NCBI GenBank assembly: GCA_023079485.1
Contig: CM041083.1
Location: 158,294,552-158,358,551 of the forward strand
DNA: 64,000 nt
Direction of reading: 5' to 3'
Source of the DNA: Archilochus colubris
Taxonomy: Eukaryota; Chordata; Aves; Apodiformes; Trochilidae
Positions 22,992 to 35,880 of the stretch are shown here, piece after piece. The notes beneath the pieces were generated by a model. It had not been told where the DNA came from and made no database searches. It saw nothing but the letters and a program-made list of their open reading frames with translations. Within the stretch, counting starts at the first letter, position 1, and each line of letters starts with the position of its first letter. A program made the position numbers and the translations under genes.

Positions 22992-24940
22992 CTTTAAAGG
23001 AAAGAAAAAGAACTAGATATTTCATTAAATAAAACACTTCCCCCCCTTCTTCCTTTTTTTTTAGCTTTCAGTTTTGAGCTGCTGTTTAGCATGCTTACAG
23101 CAGTTGCATCAGCAAAACTAAAGTCTGAATCCTTCCCCTTTTAATTCCCATAAATGCCACAGTGATATTTATATTTTATTTATATTTTCATCAGTGTCTT
23201 TTTCTGTTCTGCATTTCTGCTGCCTTGTTCCTGACTTGAGCCCTTGAGGGTAAGCACTGCAGCTGATGTGACTTTGCAGGATGTCTGTATCTATACATTT
23301 AAATCTGTATCTATAAGCACACACAGGTGCACATGTATATGAAACTAATAGAAGCAAAAACTTCTGGCTTTACATAGCATCTTCTGATTGCTATTGAAAT
23401 CAGTGGGCAAGTGGAATTTCAATGCAGTGCAGCCACTGTCATACAAGGACGCAGGATTTAATCTCCACAAGCAACAGAATTACTATCTCAAGGTCTTGGT
23501 GAGCTTGGAGCTCAGTGGGAGATGGGACTTGGCAGCACGACCTTGTACCTACTGCTCCTGGCTCCCAGCTCTTACTGAATTCATGCTTAGCTGGATTCCC
23601 AGCTTTTCTCTGAGATAAGATTTCACCTCTCTGAAAAGCAGTGGCTCCTTGTTCCTGTCTCCTGCTGATCTGGAAATTATATTTCTAATTTATTGAGCAT
23701 TTGAGCCATTTCCTTTTGAGCCATTATGCAAACACATCCTGCTCCTGCTTGGCTGGTGGTGTTAGCTCCTGTTAATATCTCTATTAGAAACTAATCTAGA
23801 ACTGCCCACCTCTGACCATTAGAAAACTTCCCCCTGAAGAGACATGCATTATTTACAACCAGTCTATACACACACTTGCATTGGCATTCCTGAATATATC
23901 TTTTGTCCCTCTTTGGAATTTCTCTCCTATTTCCCCTCATCCTTACCATTCCTCTACTCCCCTTCACATAGCCACACAGAGTGATATTTCTTCTTGGCCT
24001 TCATTTTTCTAAGTTAAACAAACCAAACTGTGCTGCTCTCTCTTGTATAATGGAGGCTCACTCCTGCCATACCAATAGCTTTTCATTGTGTTGTTCCAAT
24101 TGGATTTCTCATTTCTGGCAATGGTGACCAGAATTGTGCCCATTATTTCAGCCAATTTCTCACTCAGCTTTTTATTAAGCATTAAGACTGTCTTTTGGGA
24201 CACAAGTCATTTAAAGCAGCTGAACAAGATGTCTCATGGTGTGATGCTACTGAAACATACAGAGTGAAGATACAAAAGCTTAAAGAGAAAAAAGCATCTT
24301 ACAGTGCCAAGAAACAAGACAGTACCTTTGCCCACATCTTGGTGTGTGGTCCCAGAGAGATGCAGCAAACAAGCGGTGTCCAGTGAGCAGAGTAAATCTC
24401 TCTTGCACTATTTATATGCATATGTCTGGGGTGGAGGAAGAAATATTTGGGCTTTTTTATTGCTCATCTTCTCCTGCTTATTTCCTCCTTTGCCTGGAAC
24501 TGTTCCTTTTTGCTTCACTTTCAACTTTCCTCTGGCTAACAGTGCTATGAACTGCCGGGACATGTGTGGTAGGACTTTCCCAGTCACATTCACATGTCAT
24601 GTAAGTTGATACATGTGATATTTTATTACCAGATAGAAACTGATGTATTGATTCCAGTGTCTTACTCCTGGTATCCCTTTTTCTTTTCCCCCCATTTTCA
24701 CATGAAGGAAAACCTCAGAGGTAGCCTGGATGTGCTGGAGAATTATCTTTGGTGCTGATAAAATCCAGTCCAGTTAATGGAATTGCTTGCATTGACAAGG
24801 TTGGCAGTGGTTAGAAAGGTTAATAGAAGTTAATGCTATCAGGTTGTAAGCAGTAATTTTGTTAACTTTCACTTTTTTTCTTTCAGCTTCTTCTTCCCTC
24901 CAGAAAAAATGGAAGAAAATATCTACGGAGTGGTTGTGGT
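22992..24940. other. Region upstream of ACOD1, first exon and promoter not located
   Basis: The ACOD1 first exon and promoter should lie here or somewhat further right. A minus-strand ATG directly followed by GTAAGG at about 23943-23951 could be a one-codon exon, but this is too weak to call. No other gene is recognised. Confidence 0.35.
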
Positions 24941-24944
24941 GGAA

Positions 24945-25035
24945 AGGGGCCTCCAGAGATCATCTGGTCAAACCCTCCTGCTCTAGCAGGGCCACCCAGA
25001 GCAGGTTTCCCAGCACTGTGTCCAGTGACCACCGA
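24945..25035 (-). repeat. CR1 fragment
   Basis: GGGGCCTCCAGAGATCATCTGGTCAAACCCTCCTGCTC...GGGCCACCCAGAGCAGGTTTCCCAGCACTGTGTCCAGT is a CR1 segment in minus orientation. Confidence 0.8.
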
Positions 25036-25191
25036 AAAAATTACAGTTTAAATAAATGATACCTACGGTCAGTCCTCTTTTCAAAGCCCATCTCCTTTCA
25101 AAGTCCATCTTTTTCTCCTTTACCTTTGGGATATCATTTGTAATCCCGTTTTGTGTCTCATTTCTTTAGTGAGACTGAAATGAAATTCAAA

Positions 25192-25235
25192 TCACAGAAT
25201 CATAGGGTTTCTGAGGTTGGAAGGGATCTTTGATA
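25192..25235 (-). repeat. CR1 3' terminus fragment
   Basis: ATCACAGAATCATAGGGTTTCTGAGGTTGGAAGGGATCTTTGAT is a minus-strand CR1 3' end. Confidence 0.75.
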
Positions 25236-27214
25236 TCCCCATGATCTCTCTGTGCTTCTGGATGGCACAAAGGAGAAAAAACATCCACCCAATCAGTTAA
25301 GGGGAGTTTTCCCAACATAAGAAGAAATATGGGATCCTTTTCAATTTCCTCTGACAGCTCCAGTGGATGGAACAGAGAATACACCTGAAGAGCTGAGAAG
25401 TATGAGAAAAGTAAGTAGCAACATAATTCCTGATTAATATAAATTACTGCTATAATGACTGCTGTAATACCAGTGGCATTATACTGGAAAGCCCACAATC
25501 AGAATGGAGCAAAACCATCCCATAATCTTTCTTATCTCTAGAAGACACAGTGTAGTGTCAGCCTTTAGGACAGCATCCTCAGGCTGCATCATGCCTCAAA
25601 ACAAGGTCTCACAAGAGCTTACAGCTTACAATGTGCTATTTCTCTCCCAAGCACTTTGAAACACCTGTTACAGGAAAGATGTTCAGAGGTCCAGGTGCCC
25701 TTCATCCCACAGCAAGACTCCAAAGATGGGAGCCAGGATTTGTGATCTGCTTTGCAATGGGATGTGTGGTCACGTGCCACGAGCTGATCTCACACAGGCT
25801 GTCACTTCCTCCTGTAGCCTTGATTGCAGAATGGGTTGTCCCATGCATTGCAATAGTAACATCAGTACTGTTTAAGGATGTACTGACATATTATGAGAAA
25901 GTGACCTTTTTTCCTTTTTCTTTTTTTTTTTTTTTTTTTTTTTTTAAGAAAAGCAACAACAGTGAAATGGTAAATGCATGAAATTAAATTGCTTGGGAGA
26001 CCAGTTTCCAAAACGTGGTCTGCAGGCTTCAGAGTCAAGTGTACAGGGAGGACTGGAAAGCAGTATGATTATCACTGCAGAGAGAAGGGGAACCTCCACA
26101 GGAGAATTTGTAGGGGCCTAAACAGAAGCAGGCTGAAAATGAGTGACTGAGGGTGTTTGGCACAGGCTGTCCACCCTGACAAATGGAATCTGCTGCTTTC
26201 CCCTTCTTTGACACAATATGCATGGTTTAGCAATTTGGGCAGACAATTTGTTAACTAGCAAGCATGATGGAAAGACAAAATGTGTTAATCCAAACGCCAT
26301 TCTCACCATTGTGTGCAGCTACAGTAATGAGCTGTGTTGATTACAGAATAAAGCTTTAGCAACCCAGTGCCCCACAGAGTCTGTTTTTTCCTGCTGTTAT
26401 CACATTTTTAATCTGTTTTTTTCTTTCCTTTTGCCTCCTGTTATTTTAGGCTTACCTCTGCTCACACCTGCAAGCTGTATGTTTGCAATGTTTTTTAGCC
26501 TCAGCCTTATGCTCCTTTTGTCCTAAAGAAATGTAGAAAAAAATATGATCTCCAAACTTCCTTTTCTCTAAGCCAGTATTTAAAAGGTAACTTTGTCCTT
26601 GGGCTGTGCTAAGAGGAGAAACTGGGGGGTAGGTGTCCATGTGTTTTGTTTGCAGATACCCTGCTATTGCTGAGCTTCAGAAAACAAGTGCAGGACCTTC
26701 TCCTTTCCACTCTACTGGGATATTTTCAGTTCAGTAAAGAAGAGAGAATCTTAGTGAATGGTCTGGAATAGACCCATTAAGAGCCCTATAGCCATAAAGC
26801 TTAGGATCCCATAATTGTTCACCATTACCATAACAGTCTCCTGTGCCTCTTTTTCCTTGAGCCTGCTTTCCTATGTTCACCTCACCAGCAGTTACTGAGC
26901 CAGCCAGCAGTAACACACAGCAAATGTGATAGGCAATGACTGCACCACAAAATCTGTAATTCTGGAAATTTCTAGCCTACAGTAGTTCTCTTATTCGCTT
27001 GCTTGCACAACTACTGACAATGGCAGCAAAACCTCTGAGAAGTTACAACATCCTTGTTTCCTTTTTTCAGGCTCCTCATAGCAAATCTTGGGAGTGTCAG
27101 GTCATATTCTGGTAAAGGTTGCTCTGAGTCAATGTGCTACGTCATCCAAACTCGGCTCTCATTCTTTTATCCCTGGAGGACATTTGCTGTGAAGTCCTCC
27201 TCAAGGACTTCTAA
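25236..27214. other. Intergenic, no gene recognised
   Basis: AT-rich sequence with a T homopolymer of about 27 bases at 25920-25946. No exon with conserved protein similarity was recognised. Confidence 0.45.
25920..25946. repeat. Poly-T tract
   Basis: Near-continuous T run flanked by CTTTTTC. It could be a low-complexity tract or an old retrotransposed tail; no adjacent retrocopy was recognised. Confidence 0.8.
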
Positions 27215-27703
27215 GGCCTAAAGGATACAGAGCTCCTGGAATGTATCCAGAGGAGAGCCACTAAAATGATCAGAGGGCTGGAGCACCTCCTTATGAAGCC
27301 AGGCTAAAGAACTTGGGGTTGTTCAGCCTGAAGAAAAGGAAACTCTGAGGTGACCTTATGGCAGCCTTCCAATATCTGAATGGGGCCCGCAGGAAAGCTG
27401 GGGTAGGGATTTTTACACAGGTGTGTAGTGAGAGGACAAGAGGAAATGGTTTAAAACTTGAAGAGGGGAGATTTAGGTTAGACATTAGGAAGAAATTCTT
27501 TCATTTGATGGTGGTGAGACACTGGCACAAGTTGCCCAAGGAAGCTGTGGCTGCCCCCTCTCTGGAAGTGTTCAAGGCCAGGTTGGATGGAGCCTTGAGC
27601 AACCTGGTCTGGTGGGAGGTGTCCCTGCCCATGCAGGGAGGGTGGAACTAAATGAACTCTAAGGTCCTTTTCAACCCAAACCATTCCATGATTCTATGAT
27701 TAA
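27215..27703 (+). repeat. CR1 LINE 3' fragment
   Basis: About 490 bp of CR1. It includes the end of the reverse-transcriptase reading frame (LDIRKKFFHLMVVRHWHKLP and LPKEAVAAPSLEVFKARLD are visible) and a 3' UTR ending AAACCATTCCATGATTCTATGAT. It is truncated at its 5' end, as usual for CR1. Confidence 0.9.
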
Positions 27704-30700
27704 GAATGTAGATCAGCAAAGGGCAAATGTTCAAGAGTTTGGGAGAGGGAGAAAGGGCTTGCAGGTCAGATGGTGTTGGTCAGACTTCTGCATGCTCTCC
27801 ATGTGTTCACAAAAAAGGTGGGAAAGAAGTCATGGATAAGGAAGGTCTAGGGGCAGGAAGACTATCTATTTGTAGCTACTGTATAAAACGCAATAACATT
27901 TCATGCGATGCTGCTTCAGAGGTAAAGTGAGCTTCCTTTCTGACTCCAAGTGAAAAATATTGATAGGTCTATGGCCACTGTGATGCTACTCTCAGCATAG
28001 TGTGCAATTTATTGGTTGGTATTGTACCCTTTCTCTACCTGGTCAAATTGTCCATCTGTCTGTCCTTCCTTCCATCCTTTCCTGTTTTCATAGGTTGGGT
28101 GGCAGCCTGCCTCACCTGAGACCAGTACAAGATGCCAGATTGCCATGACTTTATGAAGAAAGTCCACTGCAGTTTATATCAGTTTATATCCTAGGAATTT
28201 TTTCAAACTGAAGCTGGAAAGTGGTGATCTTTGGTCAGACTGTATGTGACACATGCTGGAATGAAGTAATGATGGGGTTGGCAGTCAGTGATGGAGGTGG
28301 CAGTTGGAAAGTGGTGAGCTCTGTTCTCTCTCCTGCCCCTAAAGTCACCATCTCCATTAGGGTGGGTGCTTCTGGCAGGGGACCTGAAGCTTCAGGGGCA
28401 TTCAAGAAAAAAAGTACAAGGCTGAGAAAGGAAGTTGAGTTGGAGAATCTGATTCTGAGTTGTAACAAAATTTTGGTCAGTGCCCAAGAAATGTATGGAT
28501 ATGCAAAAAAGTCTCAGATGAACACTAGGCTCTCACAAGAGAAAGAGCAAACAGAGGTAAGTGGGGTTCTTTCCTCTATCTCATTACATTACAAGGAAGC
28601 CTGTAGTGGAGAGACCTGGCCAAAAGGTCTCCAGTTTGGATTATGTCCTAAATTGAAATTAATCATGATGAGCTGGCCACATGAGCAATGACCACAGAGG
28701 GGAGGGTAGAGATCAGAATGACCTTCCTTAAACTGAAAAACACAGAACAGGGTGACATACTTGTGTTTATTGATCCAGGTTGTGGACACAATTATTACAC
28801 AGGTAGGTAAAGTCACAGTAGATAGGTAAGCACACGCTTAGGCATGGAAAAATGGGCAGAAGAGCATATGAATACCAATGAATCTTATTTGATGACTTGC
28901 TTGCTCATAACCAAGTCTTAAAGTTTGAACAATCTTTAGATTAAAAAATATGTTAAATGCACCATGTATTTACAAGATACAGTAAAAAAATGGAGAGGAT
29001 TCAGAGGAGCTTAAAACCAATAATAGACTTAGAAAGCATGGCCTGTGAAAGAGGCATAAGGAGATTTATTTAGCCTATAAAAGAGTAGTTGTGCTGTTTC
29101 ACAACACAGCTAATCCAGTCCAGCCACTGGCACTTGTCTGATGCCTTCCCTTAGTCTTGATTCGATGAACTAAGTCAGCTCAAACCCAATTTTATTAGAG
29201 AACTGAAAGTTTCTTCACTCCATCCTCTGAACAGATTCACCACAATCACTCAAGGGCTGGCTGAATGGGGAAAAAAGTAGGGTGGTTCACTCTGGGAGCA
29301 GCTAACCTTCAGACTGGCCTACCTTTAATGAGAAAGTGTGCCATATACAGGTACATGATACAGAGATACAATCTGTATCTTTTAGGAAGAAGACGATGTT
29401 GAGCAGCTTTGTTGTATTCACTGAGAAAGAAGACAAAGCGAAATATGGTAAGTATCTATCAAAGATTCTTGGTTTATATGAAAAAACCCCCACACAACCA
29501 AGAACAACCCTTTACAGCATGATGGGTACTGAAACATTAAACCACTTCACATAAGAATATTGTGGAATTTCTTTCACTGGAACCATTTACCAGTGTATTA
29601 CACTGATGTCTGCCAGGCTTAGTGCAAGGTTTCTTATCCTGACTGTGAAGAGGTGGATTGGATGGTGGTCTCTTGAAATTAATTCCATCTGTCCCTTCTT
29701 CTCACTTTATGATTTACAAAGTTCACCCATCCTGCCTGAACCATCTCTAATTGAACTCAGTACTACTTGGAAAAAAGGCTCTATCAAGAACAGTGTCAGA
29801 TTCTAAGACTGCTCCTTGACTAATATTTTGTTGAGGACCAGAGAAGCATCTGTGAACTCACTGTCCATGGACACATTTTCGGACACACTGTTCATGATCT
29901 GCTCTGTATTCTGAAAAACTTCCTAGAATAGCATAACTGGTCCTTAAATACACCATGAAAATAAGCCCAGGAGAATAAGTCTGACTTCAGAGGTGGTTCC
30001 CAAGCTTATGATTCAGACCACAAATGTGATTGCAACACTTGCAAGTATTTGCTTAACCATGATGGAAATACAGCTGCATGTACTGGAAGTAAGGTTACCA
30101 ACTGGGAAATGTGTGTGCTGAGATATACAATTTCACTAATATAGCAGAAGGAAAACAAACAATTTATTTTTGTTGAAGTATAAGTGATGTTGATATTCAA
30201 ACTGCAGAACTGTGAGAGTGGAGTTAAAATGAAACAGATATGTGCTCTATTCAGGCCTTTTTTGTTTTGTTTTGTTTCTCTTTTTTGGAAAACTTTTTCA
30301 GAGATGGCAGGATGCAGAATCAATTAATCACATTTGGAAGATACTGACATGCATTTAACCTTCTGTCTCTCACTAGTCAGTAAGTGCTGTTACTAAATAT
30401 GTTCTCTAAGGAAGTATTTTGTGGACAAACTAAGTAGCACAGCTTTCCAATACAAAACTCTCTACTCCCTTTACTATAGGGAAGTTCTGGGAAAAGCCTC
30501 ATAGGAAGAACAGACAAAAGAAAGAAAAAAATTACAGGCATTTATTAAGAAAATATACCACTTCATTTAATTAATAAAACTTCATTATCTAAGAAACTTA
30601 AAAAACTAGACAAAACAGTTCAAATGCAGGAAGTCTGTGAATTCATTTAGATTTCACATGCGAGGCATCAAGCTAAGAAACATGCTTTAGGAAGCATTTT

Positions 30701-32795
30701 TTCAAGGCCTTGGAAGTCTTGGTAAATGGAGAGGATCAATAACAATTTAGGGAGAGCCTTTAAGCTCTTCAAAGAAATCTGAGCACAGAACTTGCCATGT
30801 AATCCCGTCCACCCTGCTGATGCTGTGCAGCCTCATGTGGGAACCACCACTAGGGGACATAAAGCTGCCATCTTCTGTTTGAGGAGCAGGCAGCTTTCTT
30901 CTTTGGCAAGGACTGCTACCTTTGAAGCTGGGATCTGCTTGTTCTAAAGGGACTGATTAAAGAGAGAGAGGAAACTTCAAAAGACTTCACTTCCTCTGTG
31001 AGCGAACTCGTCAGAAGGCTGCATTGACAGCCTCTTATGACATGTACCATAGTTTATTTTTCAGCTTGTTCCTCATTCTGCATCTTCTTTCCGTCTGCGT
31101 GTGAGAATGTTGAAGTCTGCAGACACATCATAAATTAATCGTTTTCTGTGCCTTCTATAGGACCCACTGTGCTTCATGTATTTTTTGCTCTGAAGTTTTG
31201 TTGTTGGTCACATATTTCTAGAGACCCTGTGATCCTGATTCAGCACTGTGACACGCAGGTGTGACCGTCTGATTGAAGAGACGTGTATTTTTATCATAGG
31301 GATCATTCAATGGGAAGGCAGCAATAGCTCACAGATGGATTAGGGAAGAGCAAGATGGGTCTGCAACTCATCCAGGCCTCTGTGTGTGTCTTCATTTAAT
31401 TAAATTTCACTCACTTAAGACTTTCTCAGTCCCTGGCTGTGACTCTTGGGTTAACATACTCCGCTCATTTCCTTCTACCACTTCTGTCTGCCCCTGTGGA
31501 AGGAATAACTTCCTCAGCTGATTTGCAAAAATACCACTTCTCAACCAAACCCCTTCTGAAAAACACATTGCATAAGACACCCTTACTTACAAGAATTAAA
31601 TGCCAGGGGGGAACTTCCAAGTGTCTCCAGCTTGACAAGTATATCTTTTCAGGGTGTAATGTTAAAAGGCCAGGGATTTTCTTTATTTTGTTGAGACTGC
31701 ACCAAATATAGAGCCCATCAGGTTACTTAGATGTCCCATTTGAGGAGTCCTAACTAAAGATAAAAACAGATATATATTTATATAATAAAGAAGCTGACAG
31801 AAATGCTTTAATGATTGTTCAGGCCTCTAGTTTTAGCATGCCTTGAAACTGCTGATCGCAGTGATTCACATCTCACCCTTTCCAAGAAAAATATTTTAAT
31901 TCACTTATTTTCTCAGTTTATACTTGTGTCTTTCATCTTACTGTCTTGGAGCTCCAGAGTCCTAATTAATCCTTCACTTGAGTCCTCTGGGACTAACAGA
32001 GGCCACACAGATGACATTTCTTGGCTTGACTAGTTCTGTTTTTGTCACAATCATTTACAATACATGCAAAAAAGGAGAGGATGACCATGCTTGATGTACC
32101 TCATCACACCTATGATGAAGGCCAGGTCTTGTGGCTTATTCCTGCTTTGTGTTTCCAGCAAGCCATTCCTTTCCTCATCCCTGTCAAGCAAGTTACAGCA
32201 GCTGCTGTCACACTGTCCCTGCTCCCCTCCTCCTCCAGTCCTGCCCCCAAACTCCTGTTTGGAGTCAGATGTCCTGTTTGGCATGTCTGTACTGATAAGC
32301 CGAAGTGTGAAGTGGTCAGCTCTGGTTTTAGACCTCTAATTATCTACATGGCTTCAATCTTGTGTTTTGTTTCTGTATTGGACTGCTTCAGTTAGATTTA
32401 TCTGCAAGACAACCTAATGGCTCCTAAGCCATTAGCAAAGTAGACATGAGCCAGCCAGCCTCACTTGACCTCAGACTTATGGACTGCAAACAGTCTGTAG
32501 ACCTGGAGAAGACAAAGGCATGGCCAGGCATCCTATCTACAGCCTCCCTGACTGTCTGCTGGTAGTGAAGCCCTACCCTTATTGCATTGGAAGTGCTTGC
32601 TCCTGTAAATGATGCTGCTGTATTTACTACTGCAAAAAAAGATGAAATAAAAGTGATTGCTAATTAATCATGTGATTCTGGAACATTTTTTTTTTTGCTC
32701 ACACAACAGTGGCACCATTTTATTTTTAATGTTTAGGAATAAATAGCGACTATGCCTGCCAGCAAAAGTTCTAACAGCATCAGTAAAGAAATACA
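27704..32795. other. Gene-poor intergenic region
   Basis: About 5 kb of AT-rich sequence. The longest reading frame (28221-28691, plus) has no recognisable domain, no repeat structure and no splice context that would support a gene. I see nothing else that can be named. Confidence 0.5.
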
Positions 32796-32799
32796 GTCG

Positions 32800-32912
32800 A
32801 TTGGTTTAAACTGATTGGTTTAAAGCTGTCCCTAATCAGTGCAGAGTGACTGGACTATATCAACTTTAAAGGTCCCTTCCAACCCAGTGCATTCCATGAT
32901 TCTATGGTTCAT
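32800..32912 (+). repeat. CR1-type tail at the left edge of array unit A
   Basis: TTTAAAGCTGTCCCTAATCAGTGCAG through TTTAAAGGTCCCTTCCAACCCAGTGCATTCCATGATTCTATGGTTCA. The same sequence precedes copies B (41755-41850) and C (53795-53890). Here it abuts the gene remnant directly; about 300 bp present in B and C between this tail and the GGGGCCCCGCAGCAG motif are missing. Confidence 0.75.
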
Positions 32913-34430
32913 CCCTTAGGGCCCCGCAGCAGCCGCCTCCCTCATGCCCAGCACCATCTGCTCTGCAGGAACAAGCAGGAGCGTGTTCCCCTCCGCTCCC
33001 TCGAGGTGCTGCTCCGAGTTGGCCAGAACACTGGGGATGCCGCCTGTGCTCCCTCCATGCAGCGGTGGCCAAAGCCTCCACCTCAACCACAGCCCTTGGC
33101 ATTGCAGGACTTCCTCCGCGACATCCCCTCCAAGCTCCTCGAGGAAGAGCTCTACGAGGAGTGGATGAGAGCCCTGCAGAAGACCAGCAGGCAGGAGGGG
33201 CTGGCAGCACTGAAGGAGTGAGTGTGGCGAGCAGCCTGCCTGCTCCCTCCACAGGGACTGCAGAGCCAGGGACTTGCCTGGAGAGCGATGGCCTCGTGGC
33301 CAAAGCTGTGTTTTCTGTCAGCCACCTCTTGTCTTGCTGCTGTGGGCTGCGGGTGTGCGGGAAGGAGCATAGGGCACAGGGAAGCCTTTCTCTCCTTGCA
33401 CCTATTCCCAGAGGCAGTGGGGCTGCTCCAGGCAGGGAATGTTGGCAGAAGAGCAGGGAGGGCTATCTCAGCAGAGGTGGCCTCTCTGCTGTAGACCATG
33501 CCTGGCCAGGGAGCCTTCCCTTGGCTGCTCCTGGCTGAGATGAGGCTGGGAGAGTTGTGTGGCTGACAACATTTCCTTTGGTCATGTTGTGTTCCTGCTC
33601 CCTCAGGGTGGCCAGCAAGTTGCCTGAGGCCAACCTCCAGCTCCTCAGGAGCTTGCTGGCCCTGCTTGGAGACATCAGCAGGCATGCAGACACCACCCGC
33701 ATGACTGCTGGCCACCTGGCCATCTGCCTGGGGCCAAGCCTCCTCAGCCCACCCCAGGAGCAGACCCTTCCCCTGGATGTGCTGCTGCAGGTGACAGGGA
33801 AGGTACGTTGTGTTTCCCAGGCAGCCCCAGGCTTCTGGGCACACCTGAGCTTGGCTGCTCAGAGGCACCTGGCTGCCTCCTCTCTTCAGGAAAGGCTGTG
33901 TTGGAGCTGCTGCTCAGAGCAGCCCCACAGCTGCAGCTTTGTGTTTAGAAGCCTGGTGAGGAGGGCTAAGAACGGCATTTGCTCTGTTTTCAGACAGATC
34001 CTGTAAACCTGGAAACCACTGCTTTTTTCCATGCAGGTGATGCAGCTGGTGGAGTTCCTCATTGACCACCACAGGGAACTCTTTGAGGAGGAGGCTGCTG
34101 CACCGGAGGCAGAAGGAGAAACATCAGAGGTATGTGAGGTTCCCAAACAGCATGACAGGAAAAGCCTCCACCCTCAGCAAGTGGGCCTGCTGCCCCAGGG
34201 ACAAGCAAAGACATCCAGCAGCCTGTAGCTCTGCACAAGTGCAGGTTGATAAGGCTGATGCATGTTAGCCATCACACTTGGTGGGGTGATCCCACTGGAA
34301 CTGACTTGGCTGCACTGAGGGATCTGTTGGATGTGTTAGGCCGCAGTTAGACAAGTAGATCCTTGCCACCTGTTAGCTTCAGCAATTCCATTGCAGGCAT
34401 CTCTAGTTGCACTGGAAAGAGGATGTGTAT
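32913..34430 (+). pseudogene. Copy A: internally deleted TAGAP/ARHGAP20-like PH-RhoGAP pseudogene
   Basis: This aligns with copies B and C but lacks their upstream exon 1. It keeps only the first third of exon 2 (ERVPLRSLEVLLR), then jumps at about 33018 straight into the intron just before exon 10. Exons 3-9, with the rest of the PH domain, the linker and the first third of the RhoGAP domain including the arginine finger, are absent. Retained exons are 10 (33108-33217), 11 (33607-33802) and 12 (34037-34129), with intact splice sites and frames. The truncated exon 2 reads through the residual intron into exon 10 in the correct frame with no stop (frame open from about 32904 to 33221). Exon 13 is altered after its acceptor at 34397 and runs into an ERV LTR at 34440. 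Copy B has CTGCTC at both matching positions, consistent with a microhomology-mediated deletion. Loss of the catalytic arginine and the PH domain argues against GAP function; transcription is unknown. Confidence 0.85.
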
Positions 34431-34439
34431 TTGGCACGC

Positions 34440-34730
34440 TGAAACATGGATCCAGTGTATCTCCAAGCTGAGACAATCTGAATAAAGTTTATTAACTCAA
34501 AACCTAGATTTTATAGCTGAGCCTCCTCTGCCCCCCAATATGCCCCCCTCCCGAATGTTCTCTTGTATTCTTCCACAGCCTCCTTGTAACTTTCCAGCTC
34601 CTTCTGTGCAGGCAAAGTTAGTGTTCTTAGGAGCACAAAGCACATCTTTGTGTGCTCTTTGTGTGCTCTGAGCTCCTTATCAAGCACAGCTCAGCTCTGC
34701 TCCCACAGCTTGTTAGGAATCAAAGGATCA
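34440..34730 (-). repeat. 3' LTR of the ERV
   Basis: 291 bp with TG...CA ends. On the minus strand a TATAAA (34510-34515) is followed by an AATAAA (34488-34493). It matches the LTR at 39755-40029 along its full length with roughly 10 percent differences and small indels. Confidence 0.85.
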
Positions 34731-34999
34731 TTGCTTTTGCTCCAAGGACTTTGCAGAATTACCATTCTGATAACATCTTTATCACTTTCCACATCTCTCC
34801 CTTCTTTGCTTTGCAAGCATGTCAGAATAACCTCCTCAAAAGGGAAGAGGGACTGGTGCTGGGATACAGCCCAATTGTCTATGGGAAGGCCCACCAAACA
34901 TGTACCGAAAGGGTTTGCTGGTGTGGCCACCAAAAGGCACAAAAAATCCTGGCCTATTACATTGGTCCAGGCTACCCAAACATTCTCCTTGGGGTGCAC
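34691..34999 (-). pseudogene. ERV env-like remnant
   Basis: A reading frame of about 100 codons, entering the 3' LTR, contains NVWVAWTNVIGQ and a TCLVGLP motif, resembling the start of the surface subunit in avian ERVs. The rest of env, including any transmembrane subunit, is missing. Identification rests on short motifs. Confidence 0.45.
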
Positions 35000-35063
35000 A
35001 GAGAGACAAAAAAGAATGTTAGTCCTTCTGCTGGGAGAGCAATGATAATGACAAGACAGGAGG

Positions 35064-35880
35064 TCACGCTGGTCTCACATATCTTGCTTGAATCCAGTTA
35101 GGTCTAGAATCTGTGGAAACACAAGCATACCCTCGCCCCCAGGCTATTAAAGGGAATGGGCCTTCCCATAAATGAGTATTAAGGTCCTGAATTTTAACAT
35201 AAGCTTTTCCTTGCTGTATACTTAGCATCTTTCTAAAGTGTTTTTCTGTTGGGGTCACATAATTTTCTGTTTGGTTTAAAAAGTTTAAGACGTAGAGAGC
35301 TTTTTGTAAGTGTTCCTGGGGGGGAATATCCCAGGCTTCCCCTTTTTTGTTTTGTTAATATTGCTTTTAAAGTACCATGTGCTTGTTCAGTAATGGCTTG
35401 CCAGTCAGGTAGTGACAGAATCCAGTGACATGTGTGATACCCCATTGATGAAAAAATTCAAGAGCAGAATTTTGACTTTTATGCTGGCCCATTGTCTGTT
35501 TTGACTTGTGCTGGAACACCAAAAACTGCAAATGCGGCTAAAAAATGTCTTTTAACATCATGAGATTTTTCGCCAGTATGAGCAGACACAAAGATACAAG
35601 GTAAAAAAGTGTCAATAAACATGAACATATTTTAGATAGCCGAAGTCCCTAATGTGTGTGGCATCTCTTTGCCAGATCTGTAAGGGACTTAAATCTCACA
35701 GATTAGTGCCTAAATGTGGTAAAGGCAGCAAAAGCTGACAACCAGGACATGCAGCAATAATTTGACGAGCCTGCTCCTGAGTGAGACAAAAAGAGCATTT
35801 AAGCACATCGGTACTCTGATGATAAAACTCATGTGACAAGTGTGCTTGTTGAAATAAATCTGGCACCTGAACCATAGCTG
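35064..35880 (-). pseudogene. ERV integrase, broken
   Basis: Minus-strand order: a His/Cys zinc-binding segment with HLSHEFYHQ and a CPGCQ near 35740-35850, a core with FIDTF and KTDNGPA around 35500-35640 (first two catalytic acids), a segment with EQAHGTLKAIL around 35380, and a carboxy-terminal DNA-binding part with LNTHLWEGPFPLIAWGRG near 35150. Stop codons and frame changes interrupt the core after the second Asp, so no active enzyme is encoded. Confidence 0.75.

Noticed and set aside
23943..23951. Minus-strand ATG followed by GTAAGG as a possible ACOD1 first exon
   Set aside because: A one-codon coding exon fits the phase, but so short a match is expected by chance; transcript data are needed.
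26330..26380. AATAAAGCTTTAGCAACC resembling an LTR polyadenylation region
   Set aside because: No TATA element, paired end or repeat copy was found nearby.
28221..28691. 156-codon plus-strand reading frame in intergenic DNA
   Set aside because: No recognisable domain, no conserved neighbour, no splice or promoter context. Length is within chance for this amount of sequence.
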